Numbered from the stretch's first letter, positions 23,801 through 32,173 are shown. The stretch is 32,926 nucleotides of DNA from Acidobacteriota bacterium (GCA_022827025.1 JAJDTT010000121.1:1-32926); one strand, 5' to 3'. Notes: generated from the sequence alone by a model not told the origin. Program-made: numbers and translations.

Positions 23801-24723
23801 CCGTTTCGATCCTGGACGTCGATGCGGACCTGGTCCGAAGCGAGTTTCAGGATCTGGTTTCGGGCAAGATCCGGGTTGTCTCAGCCGACTACACCGAAAA
23901 TGTCTCGGTCGGCCAGATCCTGTCGCTGTATGCCCGCCGTGAAACCGAAGCGTCCCCACCCGCAGGAGGGCGCGATGTCAAACTGGCGGTAACGGTTGAA
24001 GGACAGCAGAGCTTGCGCGCCCGGAACAATCTGATCGACGCGGTGGGAAGCATCCATCTGAACGTTCGTGGCACGCTACGGGACCCGGTCATGCTGGGCA
24101 CCATCACGGTTGACGAAGGGCGGCTTTATATCGAGCAGAATGAGTACGAAATCACCCGGGGCATGGTTCACTTCAACAATCCCCGACGCACCCAACCCAC
24201 CTGGAATGTGGAGGCACTGACCCAGGCGAGAGATTTTTCGGTCACTGCCCGAATTCAGGGCTCGTTCGACCAGTTGCGTCTCTCTCTCAGTTCCGACCCT
24301 CCTCTGCCCTCCCCATTGATCCTATCCCTCCTGGCCGTGGGGCAGACGCCGGAAGAGATCCTGGGAACCTCCGGGCAACCGCACCCGCAAATCGGACACC
24401 TGGCGGCTATCGGAGCGGGCACTGTCTTGAGCAAGAGCCTGACGGCCCCCCTGGCATCGCGAACCAGCCGCTTCCTTGGACTCGACCAATTCTCCGTGGA
24501 CCCCTTCTTATATGGAAGTGAGCGTGATCCCGGGGCCCGAGTCACGCTGGGCAAGCAATTGGGCAGGGGGCTGTCCTTGAACTACAGCATGGATCTGGGC
24601 AACACCAGCCAGGGCCAGATCGTCGTTTTCGAGTATCGAGTCACGGATTGGCTCACGGCCCTCGGAACCCGTGAACAGGACGGCTCCGTCGCTGTTGACT
24701 TCAAGCTCAAGAAACGATTTTAA
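20806..24723 (+). CDS. tamB: TamB-family translocation and assembly module protein
   Basis: This 1305-residue protein has one N-terminal transmembrane helix (about residues 7-26) and then a very long repetitive beta-rich region of AsmA/TamB type, with recurring short strands such as LDLSINGVTVEDMGVLLDFE, LSGRGKDFSFRG and VDFDLHAQG. The last ~350 residues match the TamB C-terminal domain (DUF490): ILGSAQLEEGLL, LRVDYPPQTVSI, TVDEGRLYIEQNEYEITRG and the closing Phe. Such proteins span the periplasm from the inner membrane to an Omp85 partner and are linked to phospholipid transport or autotransporter assembly. The adjacent Omp85 gene is the expected partner. ATG 20806 has AGGA six bases upstream. 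Length is close to E. coli TamB (1259). Confidence 0.92.
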   Translation: MVRRKLLPALLLTILLVAVVSIHTASLKLDAWVEAWIVERLERQFSVLVEVGQTRVHLLETRLEIHDLRLFNRARPVTEPAFESDLILLDFSFTHFFLPEISLDHVLLDSPRVRLLTDPNQQSNLSNLLRMNGSDPTPPLSPARLGIKHLTIHQGLFLVEQNPVSIQSSEGAVTAELRYFPESGEYRGRTRFNSLDLSINGVTVEDMGVLLDFEWAGDSFRVVSFKVDSEAFGLQAHGDVTLKGAVTYGLEGRASLNLEELGEAGFPDLLRKGILSLDGNLSGRGKDFSFRGEARSDEIVLSDFYFRQLRAALRLDADSVSFENLETGFEGGRLKGSGTLSWNPKRRSEFQVTGSRIRFQRLATLLGPKNVPARGTFDLSARIQWPALQWRRMNGTGNLAYRGDFPAEGRPELPAVTFEGHSRVAFKEGTAKFSRGVLRTSESHTTYRGYVGLRSGYRFDLDIRSEQSNDLLRLAALPALPDRFLNRDFIDIQGSTRASVRLQSAQPRLAGSLRIQDVHIRQELPGDLRTDVEYDGEVLELTDVRLAGPGFRLRSGLSVTPSTGEIGWLEPVELRLDDVPIERFLSLTDREIPLRGRATGRLQLAQADSQGLTGSGDLTLTGVEAYGEHVDRLSSEIRLDGRRLFLNGFRATLGRGNLSGQIEVDLENQTGTASLAGSRLSLHQVERIRQALPLRGEVDFDLHAQGHLMSPDFQLNLTGDRVVIADRVLENVRLHAESDQEVVRFHFTHAFLENLFRVEGRLDRREPYTLQAGAGLKDVPLKPYLDLLALEVPSDVEGILTGRLTVAGPLFDPGRLEVRAELSDLTLSLSGYELRNRSPLQLVYSHPGLQVSPFRLGGEQTELQIGGRWDPGESKNPGIEISGLVNLTAFNTILPAGAMAGQLRLQALVAGSLGNPQILGSAQLEEGLLNHPDLPTALFDVAGQLRFTANQVALDNFSAQTAYGPVSLEGGIFLEGFLPARWQVHLLAEGLRVDYPPQTVSILDVDADLVRSEFQDLVSGKIRVVSADYTENVSVGQILSLYARRETEASPPAGGRDVKLAVTVEGQQSLRARNNLIDAVGSIHLNVRGTLRDPVMLGTITVDEGRLYIEQNEYEITRGMVHFNNPRRTQPTWNVEALTQARDFSVTARIQGSFDQLRLSLSSDPPLPSPLILSLLAVGQTPEEILGTSGQPHPQIGHLAAIGAGTVLSKSLTAPLASRTSRFLGLDQFSVDPFLYGSERDPGARVTLGKQLGRGLSLNYSMDLGNTSQGQIVVFEYRVTDWLTALGTREQDGSVAVDFKLKKRF

Positions 24724-25000
24724 CTGGTTCTCCTCCGGAAGGTCCGGTTTTGGGGATTGGATCGAGTGGGACGAGGTATCGGAACCGGAATCGGACCGGG
24801 GCCGGGAGATGCCCGGTTGCTCCTTTTTTACCAATAACTCACACCTTTCCGGGTGAGAGCCGGACAAGGACGTTCGTACGGCAGTGGATCGCTTCCCCAT
24901 TCGTTGCGGCAAACTAGGAGCCTGCGCGGCAGAAATCAATCTACTGCGAAAGCGTAGAATCGGTCCATATTTCCCCGATTTCTCGGCGAATAGAACAACT
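24724..25000 (+). terminator. Gap between tamB and the Omp85 gene with weak terminator-like hairpins
   Basis: No gene is evident in these 277 bases. CCGGA (24735-24739) pairs with TCCGG (24743-24747) and is followed by TTTT, a weak rho-independent terminator just after tamB. A second hairpin pairs CTCAC (24838-24842) with GTGAG (24853-24857). TAGAAT (24955-24960) might be a -10 box for the Omp85 gene, without a clear -35. A GTG at 24884 extends the downstream frame but gives no signal peptide. Confidence 0.35.
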
Positions 25001-27922
25001 ATGCACCTCCCAATCGGGAAAATCTGGCCTCGATTCTCCACTTTCTCGCTACGATCATTTCTACCGCGCAGACTCCTAGCAGCCATGATCGGCCTGCCTC
25101 TCCTGCTGTTCCTGCCGGTTGAGGTGCGGGCCGATTTGCAATTCGAAGGAAAGATGGTCCGTCGCTTGGAAATTCGAGCGGATGGCCGGCTGACCAGAAT
25201 TTCCGAAGCGGACTTGTTCAAGTTGGCCGCAATTCGTGAAGGGGAACCCTATACCAGTTCCCGGGCTCAAGCCACGCTGCGTCGACTCTACTCCACAGGG
25301 ATCTTTCACGATGTTCAGATCCACGTTCGGGAATCGGCGAACGACGCGGTGTCGGTCACGGTGTTGCTGGTACGAAGATTTCTCATGGATCAGATCCGAT
25401 TCACCGGCCAGGCCGAAATCGACAGGAGACGACTCCGCCGACAGTTGGTCTTGAAATCCGGCGAACCGTACTCTGATGCCCGCCTCGAGGAGACCCTCGC
25501 CAGGTTGAGGAGATTCTACCGGAGGAACGGATTCCACCAGGCGGTCGTCGAGCCCCGATTCGAGATCGATCATGACGAGGCCAGTGTCACGTTGACATTC
25601 CGGATCATCGCCGGCCAGTTGGCACGGATGAAGGAAATCGAGATCGAAGCCCCCGGAGACGTGGACCTGGCGAGCGTACAAGGTTCGCTGGTGATCGCGA
25701 GAGGTTCGGGTTTCTCCAGGAGTCAACTTGACGAAGACATGCGCCGGGTGGAAAGGAACCTGGCCCGGCAGGGTTTCGCGGCAGCAAGCGTCCACGAGAA
25801 CCTGCAATACGACCGGACCGACAATACGGTATCGCTGCGGCTGCGGATTCGACCGGGCAACCGAAACGTGATCGAATTCGAGGGTATCGACCTGGATCAG
25901 GAAACGCTCGCCGCTCTTCCCATCTTCAGCCGGAAGGGACTACTGGAGAACCTCCTGGAAGCCACTACGGCGGAAATTCGGGAAATCCATCAACGCCGCG
26001 GCGACTTCCTGGCCCGAGTTGCGCTGGAGCGGCGAGACGGCGCCGAGTCGAACGCAATCGTGTTCAGGATCGAGAGAGGTGCGCGATTCAGGATCCGCAG
26101 CGTTCTTTTCGAAGGCAATGAATTTGTGGAAGACGGATCCCTGCTCGGAATCGTCCGCGTCAGGAAAAGCGGGATGTTTCGCAGAGGGCGGTTTACCGAC
26201 CGGATGGCCCAGGATGACGTGCGTGCTATTGAAGCCTACTACCGGCAAAGAGGATTCAGGGATGTAGAGGTCAGCTACGAACTGGTGGCAGCGAATCCAC
26301 CCGGCAACAACCTGATGCTGACCTATAAGATCCGGGAGGGCGTAAGGTATTTCATCCGGGACGTTCGGTTTGTCGGCAACGAGGAGCTGAACCGGACGGT
26401 TCTGGAGAACCAGCTCGAAGGCCGGCCGGGGACCCCGTTTGCTTTTGAAGATCTGACCCGGGATCGAGCCAATCTGTTGGCTGCGTACGAAGATCTGGGT
26501 TACCGGCAGGTGAATTGCCGCTTTCAGACCTCGTTTCCGGAGGTTGGCGCGGCCCACATCGTCTATTTCATCGAAGAAGGCCCCCGGCACTCCACTGATG
26601 TGGTCGTGCTCTCCGGGAATCTGAGCACGAAAGAGAGTGTGGTTCGAAAGGAAGTCTCCATTACGCCCGGAGATCCGGCATCACTCACTCAGATTCTGGC
26701 CACCGAAAGCGATCTGTACGACCTGTCCGTGTTCAGCCGCGTGGAGATTCGGGAGGTTCCGTCCTTCGTCGACCCGCTTCGCCGCAACATGGTGATCCAG
26801 GTGGAGGAGGCCAGGAAATATACGCTCTCCTACGGCGGCGGCTATGCCTCGTCCGAGGGACCGCGCGGCACGCTCGGCATCCGTAACGGCAACTTCCTGG
26901 GAAGAGCCGAGACTCTGGCTCTTGGTTTGCGGGCCGGCTCCAAACGGCAACGCGCCAACTTGTCGTACAGCGCGTCCCGGTTCTTCGGACGCAAGCTCCC
27001 GACGGTCACCTCCCTGGCAGCGAACAACGAAAGAGCCCTGACCACGTACACCGAAGGGGACATCCGGGCTCCCCGGGGGAAACCCTTCGACGAATTTCGT
27101 GTCATTTTCTCGACCCAAACGGAACGGCCGTTGAGCCGGCGCGAGTCCATGTTCTTTCGCTACAACTTCGAATCCGTGCAGATCACGCTTCCCGAGGATC
27201 TGGACATCCCCCTGCAGTTCTTCCGCGAGCAGGACCGGCTGCGGCTGTCCAGCTTCGCGCTGTCTTATCTGAACGAGTCGCGGGACGACCCGACCAACGC
27301 CACGCAGGGCTTCTTTCTGACCGGAGACACCAAACTCTCTCTCCAGGCAATCGGTTCGGACGCGAACTTTTTCCGCGCTCTGGTTCAGGGCCAGTACTAC
27401 CAGCCGCTCCTTCCCGATCTGATTCTGGCTTCCTCCCTCCGGCTGGGTTGGATTGGTTCATACGGACTCGCCGGCGCAGATGAAATGTCCAACCCAGTCC
27501 CCTTGAGCGAGCGATTCTTCTCCGGTGGATCGACCACGCTGCGGGGTCTGCCACGGGATCTCGCCGGGCCGCTTCTTCGCCATCCCGAGACGGACGAGAT
27601 CGTGCTCGTGAACCATCGTGGAGAGCCGGATCCGGCGGGCCGGCCCGTGCCGCTGGGCGGCAACGCTCTCTTGATTGGAAACCTGGAGCTCAGGTTTCCA
27701 CTGATGGCCTTCTTCACGGGCGCGCTGTTCTACGACGGCGGCAATGTTGTCCGTACTTTCGGAGATCTTCCGTCCACCCTGACACATGCTGTAGGCCTGG
27801 GAATTCAGGCCAACACGCCTTTGGGACCGATCCGCTTCGATGCGGGATACAATCCCCGGCCACCGGAGGTGGCGGGATTCAAGCACTGGAACTTTCACTT
27901 CATGCTGGGACCGTCGTTTTAA
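25001..27922 (+). CDS. Omp85-family outer membrane assembly protein with seven apparent POTRA domains
   Basis: A 973-residue outer-membrane protein. A signal peptide ends near VRA-DLQF (residues 20-44). By eye I divide residues 45-605 into seven POTRA-like units starting near 45, 127, 207, 289, 362, 449 and 530; units 5 and 6 carry the clearest pattern (RSVLFEGNEFV, RDVRFVGNEEL, then a Y/F-rich helix such as YYRQRGFRDVEV). Residues 606-973 form the 16-strand barrel, with GGSTTLRGLP as the L6 (V/L)RG(F/L) motif, YDGGNV, and a terminal Phe as OMP signal. E. coli BamA has five POTRAs and TamA three. Next to tamB it may serve as TamA-like partner or as BamA itself. The start at ATG 25001 is chosen for the signal peptide; ATG 25085 is an alternative. 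Confidence 0.9.
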   Translation: MHLPIGKIWPRFSTFSLRSFLPRRLLAAMIGLPLLLFLPVEVRADLQFEGKMVRRLEIRADGRLTRISEADLFKLAAIREGEPYTSSRAQATLRRLYSTGIFHDVQIHVRESANDAVSVTVLLVRRFLMDQIRFTGQAEIDRRRLRRQLVLKSGEPYSDARLEETLARLRRFYRRNGFHQAVVEPRFEIDHDEASVTLTFRIIAGQLARMKEIEIEAPGDVDLASVQGSLVIARGSGFSRSQLDEDMRRVERNLARQGFAAASVHENLQYDRTDNTVSLRLRIRPGNRNVIEFEGIDLDQETLAALPIFSRKGLLENLLEATTAEIREIHQRRGDFLARVALERRDGAESNAIVFRIERGARFRIRSVLFEGNEFVEDGSLLGIVRVRKSGMFRRGRFTDRMAQDDVRAIEAYYRQRGFRDVEVSYELVAANPPGNNLMLTYKIREGVRYFIRDVRFVGNEELNRTVLENQLEGRPGTPFAFEDLTRDRANLLAAYEDLGYRQVNCRFQTSFPEVGAAHIVYFIEEGPRHSTDVVVLSGNLSTKESVVRKEVSITPGDPASLTQILATESDLYDLSVFSRVEIREVPSFVDPLRRNMVIQVEEARKYTLSYGGGYASSEGPRGTLGIRNGNFLGRAETLALGLRAGSKRQRANLSYSASRFFGRKLPTVTSLAANNERALTTYTEGDIRAPRGKPFDEFRVIFSTQTERPLSRRESMFFRYNFESVQITLPEDLDIPLQFFREQDRLRLSSFALSYLNESRDDPTNATQGFFLTGDTKLSLQAIGSDANFFRALVQGQYYQPLLPDLILASSLRLGWIGSYGLAGADEMSNPVPLSERFFSGGSTTLRGLPRDLAGPLLRHPETDEIVLVNHRGEPDPAGRPVPLGGNALLIGNLELRFPLMAFFTGALFYDGGNVVRTFGDLPSTLTHAVGLGIQANTPLGPIRFDAGYNPRPPEVAGFKHWNFHFMLGPSF

Positions 27923-27942
27923 CCCGCGTTTCTCAGATCGCC

Positions 27943-28677
27943 ATGCGTCACCGGAGCCGGCATCCAATTCTGACCGTGGCCGGGATGGCTCTCTTTTGCT
28001 CCATCGCCGGACTGAATCCCGCTCATGCGGAGATCACGGACCGAGTGGCTGCTCTGGTGGGTGGCGAGGTCATCACCCTCTCCGACGTACGCTGGCTGAT
28101 TCAGTTCCGGGGACAAACCCTGCCGCCGGACCCCGCCCGGAGAAAGCCGGCCTATTCTGCGGCGTTGAACCAGTTGATCGAGGAAACCCTGATTGCCAGG
28201 GAAGCACAGAACACCCCCGGCGCTGAGATTCTGCAAGCAGAGATTGAAGCTCGCGTGGAGGTCTACAGGCAGCGTTTCCGGTCCGAGGGACTGTTTCAGG
28301 AGAAACTCCGGTCCATGGGGATGAGCGCAGCGAGTCTGCACGCCATGATCCGGCGGCAACTGGCCGTTCAGAAGTTCGTTCGAGTTCGCATCCAGCCGTT
28401 CGCCATCGTTCTGCCCCGGGATATCGAAACCTACTACCGGGAGACATTCCTTCCGACGGTCAGGGGAGGCCCGGCTCCGCCCCTGGAACTGTTGCAGAAT
28501 CAGATTCAGGAGATCGTGGGGCTCCGAAAAACCAACCAGGAACTGGAGCGGTGGGTGACTCGCGCCCGGCAGCGAACCGCGGTCGAGGTCCTGCTGTTCA
28601 GGGAACCCCCTCAGTCGTCCAACCTTCCCAAGAGTTTGTGGAGTCCGCCCCACACCGAGCCGCTCCCGCAACGGTAA
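27943..28677 (+). CDS. SurA N-terminal-domain-like periplasmic chaperone without PPIase domain
   Basis: A 244-residue exported protein: signal peptide residues 1-29, cut after AHA. It continues ITDRVAALVGGEVITLSDVRW, the opening of SurA/PpiD N-domains ('vvavVndevIt.sdv'), followed by an all-helical region with ALNQLIEETLIAREA, LRSMGMSAASLHAMIRRQLAVQKFV and DIETYYRETFLP. The parvulin PPIase domains that normally follow are absent; the chain ends with ELERWVTRARQRTAVEVLLFREP, the usual SurA C-terminal helix and strand. It thus keeps the chaperone module only. Starting 20 bases after the Omp85 gene, it probably escorts outer-membrane proteins. Confidence 0.8.
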   Translation: MRHRSRHPILTVAGMALFCSIAGLNPAHAEITDRVAALVGGEVITLSDVRWLIQFRGQTLPPDPARRKPAYSAALNQLIEETLIAREAQNTPGAEILQAEIEARVEVYRQRFRSEGLFQEKLRSMGMSAASLHAMIRRQLAVQKFVRVRIQPFAIVLPRDIETYYRETFLPTVRGGPAPPLELLQNQIQEIVGLRKTNQELERWVTRARQRTAVEVLLFREPPQSSNLPKSLWSPPHTEPLPQR

Positions 28678-28787
28678 CCCGTATCAGCGCAGGTTTTCGT
28701 TATTGCGGCGCTCCTTTGTCTCGTACGCCGTGGAAGGTCGTTTTCCCGCAGCCTGAACGTTCCGGCGGCGGACGGCACCCGGGATCC

Positions 28788-30110
28788 TCAGACGACGGAG
28801 GCGAGGACCTCCTCAATGACGTCGAAGGCCCGGTGGGCCTCCCCATCCTCGATGACGTAAGGGGGCAGGAAATAGAGGACGTTCCCCAGAGGACGCAGCA
28901 GAAGTCCCTTCTCCAGAAAGGCTTGAATCAATCGGGGAGATCGAGAATCGAGGTAGCCTCCCTCCCGCTCGGGGTGCAGTTCCATCACCGCCAGCGCTCC
29001 GATGCCTCGAACCTCCGCCACAGCCGGCATCCCGGCAATACGCGCCAAGCGTTCCGTGAAGAGTTCCTCCAACCGCGCCACCCGCTCCAGTCGGCGCTCC
29101 TGATCGAACAGGGCCAGGCTTTCCAAGGCGACGGCGCACCCCAGGGGGTTCGCGGTATAGGAGTGTCCGTGCAGGAACCCCCGCCCCCGGTCCTCGCTGA
29201 GGAACGCCTGATAGAGGGGTTCGGTCACCAAGGTGGCGGCGAGGGGAAGATATCCACCGGTGAGCGCCTTGGAGAGGCACATGAGGTCGGGCGTCACCGG
29301 TCCATGCTCGCAGGCGAACATCTTTCCGGTCCGCCCGAAGCCGGTGAAAACCTCGTCGGCGATGAGCAGCGTCCCGTGACGGCGGGTCAGTTCCCGGACC
29401 AGGTTCAGGAACTCCACCGGCCAGATGATCATTCCTCCGGCGCCCTGAACCATGGGCTCCACGATGACCGCCGCCACCCGGTGACCCGATTCCCGCAGGA
29501 GGTCCTCGAGTCGGCCGCTACACTCGATGCGGCACGTGGCGCGGGTCTGTCCCACCGGACAGGTCCGGCAGGTGGGAGAGTGAGTCTGGAGCTGCTGTAC
29601 CAGGAGGTCCGCGAACTGGGCGTGGAAGGCATCCACTCCCCCCACCCCCATGGCCCCCAGGGTGTCGCCATGGTAGGCATGTTTCAGAGAGATGAAGAGG
29701 TCCCGGGTCTCGCCACGGTTCTTCCAGTACTGGTAGGACATCTTCAGAGCCACCTCCACCGAGGTGGATCCGTTGTCGGAGAAGAAGACGCGGGACAGCC
29801 CCGCCGGCGCCCGCCGGACCAGCTCGGAGGCCAACCGTGCCGCCGGTTCGTGAGTGCATCCGGCGAACAGCACGTGCCCCAGCCGCGAAGCCTGTTCCTC
29901 CAACGCGCGGTTGAGACGGGGATGGTTGTGTCCGTGGATGTTGACCCACCAGGAGGAGATGCCGTCGAGCAGGCGCCGGCCGTCATGCGTGTGGAGATAG
30001 ATCCCCCGGGCCCGCTCGATGGGGACCGGAGGCGGCGCCGTCTGCATCTGGGTGAACGGATGCCAGACGTGTTTTCGATCCTGGGACACCCAGCCGCCGA
30101 AATCTCCCAT
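28788..30110 (-). CDS. bioA: Adenosylmethionine--8-amino-7-oxononanoate aminotransferase
   Basis: The enzyme transfers an amino group from SAM to KAPA, giving DAPA in biotin synthesis. The 440 residues are class III aminotransferase type I fold. Landmarks are HVWHPFTQM (14-22, typical for BioA), DGISSWWVNIHGHNHP (49-64), FFSDNGSTSVEVALKMS (109-125), HAYHGDT (144-150), ADEVFTGFGRTG (251-262), and LSKALTGGYLPLAAT with PLP-lysine Lys281. Four cysteines (181, 184, 193, 197) cluster in THSPTCRTCPVG and ATCRIEC, as in several BioA lineages. It is last in the bioF-bioD-bioA run, 16 bases after bioD. Confidence 0.95.
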   Translation of the reverse strand: MGDFGGWVSQDRKHVWHPFTQMQTAPPPVPIERARGIYLHTHDGRRLLDGISSWWVNIHGHNHPRLNRALEEQASRLGHVLFAGCTHEPAARLASELVRRAPAGLSRVFFSDNGSTSVEVALKMSYQYWKNRGETRDLFISLKHAYHGDTLGAMGVGGVDAFHAQFADLLVQQLQTHSPTCRTCPVGQTRATCRIECSGRLEDLLRESGHRVAAVIVEPMVQGAGGMIIWPVEFLNLVRELTRRHGTLLIADEVFTGFGRTGKMFACEHGPVTPDLMCLSKALTGGYLPLAATLVTEPLYQAFLSEDRGRGFLHGHSYTANPLGCAVALESLALFDQERRLERVARLEELFTERLARIAGMPAVAEVRGIGALAVMELHPEREGGYLDSRSPRLIQAFLEKGLLLRPLGNVLYFLPPYVIEDGEAHRAFDVIEEVLASVV

Positions 30111-30126
30111 TGCCGACTACTCTAAC

Positions 30127-30819
30127 CTACCCCATCCCGGCGTCCGGCCGGGACTCCAGGAGATGGCGCTCCAGCACCCCGTCCCGGTCGAATTCGGATG
30201 CCGCACGCGCGACGGTCTCCCGGGAGAGGGGATCGAGGAGTTCCAACTCCGCCACGACACGGGTCCGGCCGAACCGCTCGATGGCCCGCCGGTTCTCCAG
30301 GTTGGAGGGACCGTTCAGGACCACTCCCGCCAGACTCAGGCCCCTGGAACGGAGCGCTTCGAGGGTCAGGAGAGTGTGGTTGATGGTCCCGAGTTGACTG
30401 GACGCCACCACCAGGCAGGGCAGGTCAAGGGCCTTCAGCAGATCGGCCAGGAGATACCCGCGATCGGTCAGGGGCACCAGGAGGCCCCCGATCCCCTCCA
30501 CCACCAGAAGACCGCCGCCCGCGGACTCCCGATGCCGCCGGCAGGCGGAGAGGATGCGTTCCGGTTCGATCTCGACTCCGGCCATGCGGGCCGCCAGGTG
30601 AGGCGAGAGGGGCGGCGCAAACCGGTAACACTCCTTCAGAACCCGAACCTCCGGCCCCGCCAGGGAAGCCACTTCCAGGCTGTCGCTTCCCTCCTCCGCC
30701 CCGGTGGCAACCGGTTTCCAGTAGGTCACGCCCACCCGGCCGGCCCAACGGGCCAGGAGAACGGCGGAAACGACCGTCTTGCCGATCTCGGTCCCCGTTC
30801 CAGTGACCACCACCTCCAT
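30127..30819 (-). CDS. bioD: Dethiobiotin synthetase
   Basis: ATP- and CO2-dependent ring closure of DAPA to dethiobiotin. About 230 residues with the P-loop GTGTEIGKTVVS near the N-terminus, YWKPVATGAEEGSD (DAPA-contact loop), PHLAARMAGVEI, VEGIGGLLVPL and the nucleotide-base segment VVLNGPSN. Start choice: ATG 30819 overlaps the bioF stop as TGATG; GTG 30822 immediately before it would overlap as GTGA and add one residue. Either implies translational coupling to bioF. Confidence 0.95.
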   Translation of the reverse strand: MEVVVTGTGTEIGKTVVSAVLLARWAGRVGVTYWKPVATGAEEGSDSLEVASLAGPEVRVLKECYRFAPPLSPHLAARMAGVEIEPERILSACRRHRESAGGGLLVVEGIGGLLVPLTDRGYLLADLLKALDLPCLVVASSQLGTINHTLLTLEALRSRGLSLAGVVLNGPSNLENRRAIERFGRTRVVAELELLDPLSRETVARAASEFDRDGVLERHLLESRPDAGMG

Positions 30820-31970
30820 CACACGGCCTCCAGAGCCTCAGCCAGAACCCGGCACAGCCGGTCCAACTGCTCGTCGGTATGGTTGGCGTGAACCGAGATC
30901 CGGAGCCGCGCGGTCCCGGACGGCACCGTGGGGGGACGGAGCGCCCTCACGTCCATTCCCTGCTCCCGAAGCCGTCGGGCGACGGCGAGAGCACGGCGGT
31001 TTTCCCCCAGGATGACCGGCACGATGGGACCCGCGCTGTCCAACGTGTCAAGGCCCTGAGCTCTCAGTTGCCGGCGCAGGCGCCGGGAGAGTTCCAGGAG
31101 CCGTTCCCGGCGTTCCGCACCGCTTCGGATGATCTCCAACGCCGCCTCCAACGCATAGAGCAGAAGCGGCGGCGTGGAGGTGGTGAAGATGAAGCTCCGG
31201 CAAACGTTCACCAGGTAGTCGATGACGGTTCGGGGGCCGGCCACGAAAGCGCCGGCCACGCCCAGGCCCTTGCCGCACCCCGAGACGATGGCCGCGGCCC
31301 GCTTCTCGATTCCGAAATGCTCCGTCAGGCCCGACCCCCGACTGTCGCCGAAGAGCCCGGTGGCATGGGAGTCATCCACGATCAGGTCCGCCCCCCACTC
31401 CTCCGCCAGGTCCGCGTACCGGTCCAAGGGGGCGATGTCTCCGTCCATGCTGAAGAGGGACTCGGTGACCAGGAAGGTCCGGCCGCGGGGATGGGGAGTC
31501 GCGAGAGCGGTTCGCACCGCCTCCGGATCCCGGTGAGGATGGATGATCTTCCGCGCCCCGCTCAAGCGAATCCCGTCGATGATGCTGGCATGGTTGAGCC
31601 GGTCCGACACCACCCGGTCCCGGGGGCCCATGAGGGCGGAAAGGAGACCCAAATTGGCCTGGTAGCCGCTGGGGAAGACCAGGGCGGCTTCGGTCCCCTT
31701 GAATCGGGCCAGCTTCCCTTCCAGCAGCCGGTGGTGCGGCGTGTTTCCCCGCAGCAGCCGGGAGGAAGGGGCGGAGACGGGACGGACTGCCGCTTCCTCT
31801 TCCAGGCGTTCGATCAGGAACGCCCGCAGCCGAGGATCGCGGGACAGGTCCAGGTAGTCGTTGGAGCAGAAGTCCACGGCCTCGGGGGACGCGTCCTCAA
31901 GGGACCGGTAGAGCCCGGAAGAGCGGATTCGCTCGAGACGGCGCTCTAATTCCCGCCCGAGAGTTCTCAT
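30819..31970 (-). CDS. bioF: 8-amino-7-oxononanoate synthase
   Basis: PLP enzyme of the alpha-oxoamine synthase family that joins pimeloyl-ACP/CoA and alanine to give KAPA, the first committed step of the biotin ring. The 383 residues show FCSNDYLDLSRDPRL (34-48), SSRLLRGNTPHHRLLEGKLA (69-88), FPSGYQANLGLLSAL (99-113), DRLNHASIIDG (123-133), ESLFSMDGDIAPL (170-182), DDSHATGLFG (199-208) and PLP-lysine Lys234 in GCGKGLGVAGAFV. The sequence around this lysine is slightly unlike the usual T(F/L)GKA(L/F)G. KBL or other paralogues are possible, but operon position with bioD and bioA fixes the call. Confidence 0.95.
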   Translation of the reverse strand: MRTLGRELERRLERIRSSGLYRSLEDASPEAVDFCSNDYLDLSRDPRLRAFLIERLEEEAAVRPVSAPSSRLLRGNTPHHRLLEGKLARFKGTEAALVFPSGYQANLGLLSALMGPRDRVVSDRLNHASIIDGIRLSGARKIIHPHRDPEAVRTALATPHPRGRTFLVTESLFSMDGDIAPLDRYADLAEEWGADLIVDDSHATGLFGDSRGSGLTEHFGIEKRAAAIVSGCGKGLGVAGAFVAGPRTVIDYLVNVCRSFIFTTSTPPLLLYALEAALEIIRSGAERRERLLELSRRLRRQLRAQGLDTLDSAGPIVPVILGENRRALAVARRLREQGMDVRALRPPTVPSGTARLRISVHANHTDEQLDRLCRVLAEALEAV

Positions 31971-32054
31971 GGAATCCCCGCCAGCATGAGCTGCAAGCTA
32001 TTGGAAATGCCGCAACCGGTCAAGAATTGCTTCGGGACACCACAATTCATTCAT

Positions 32055-32084
32055 TTGAGTTCCAATTACGGCGTTTTCTATAAT
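32055..32084 (+). promoter_or_regulatory. Strong sigma70 promoter of tRNA-Cys
   Basis: TTGAGT (32055-32060) and a perfect TATAAT (32079-32084) are separated by 18 bases. Transcription would begin near 32091, a few bases before the mature tRNA. It is the best promoter in the window. Confidence 0.8.
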
Positions 32085-32097
32085 GGGCGGAAACGGT

Positions 32098-32173
32098 GGC
32101 GGCGTACCCAAGTGGCTAAGGGAGAGGTCTGCAAAACCTCCATTCACCGGTTCGAATCCGGTCGCCGCCTCCA
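32098..32173 (+). tRNA. tRNA-Cys (anticodon GCA)
   Basis: A complete cloverleaf is visible. The acceptor stem is GGCGGCG (32098-32104) with CGCCGCC (32163-32169); the D arm is CCC/GGG; the anticodon stem GAGGT/ACCTC encloses CTGCAAA with anticodon GCA at 32131-32133; the T arm is ACCGG-TTCGAAT-CCGGT. Discriminator base is U (32170), the cysteine identity base, and CCA (32171-32173) is encoded. It reads cysteine UGC/UGU codons. The following gene may share its transcript. Confidence 0.97.

Noticed and set aside
24884-25000. Upstream GTG start for the Omp85 gene
   Set aside because: It would bury the signal peptide behind 39 residues with no hydrophobic or conserved character.
28678-28787. Rho-independent terminator between the convergent SurA-like and bioA genes
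   Set aside because: I found no stem followed by a T tract in either direction in these 110 bases.
28551-30125. A 524-codon open frame on the plus strand opposite bioA
   Set aside because: It is a shadow of bioA; no ribosome site, domain or signal supports it.
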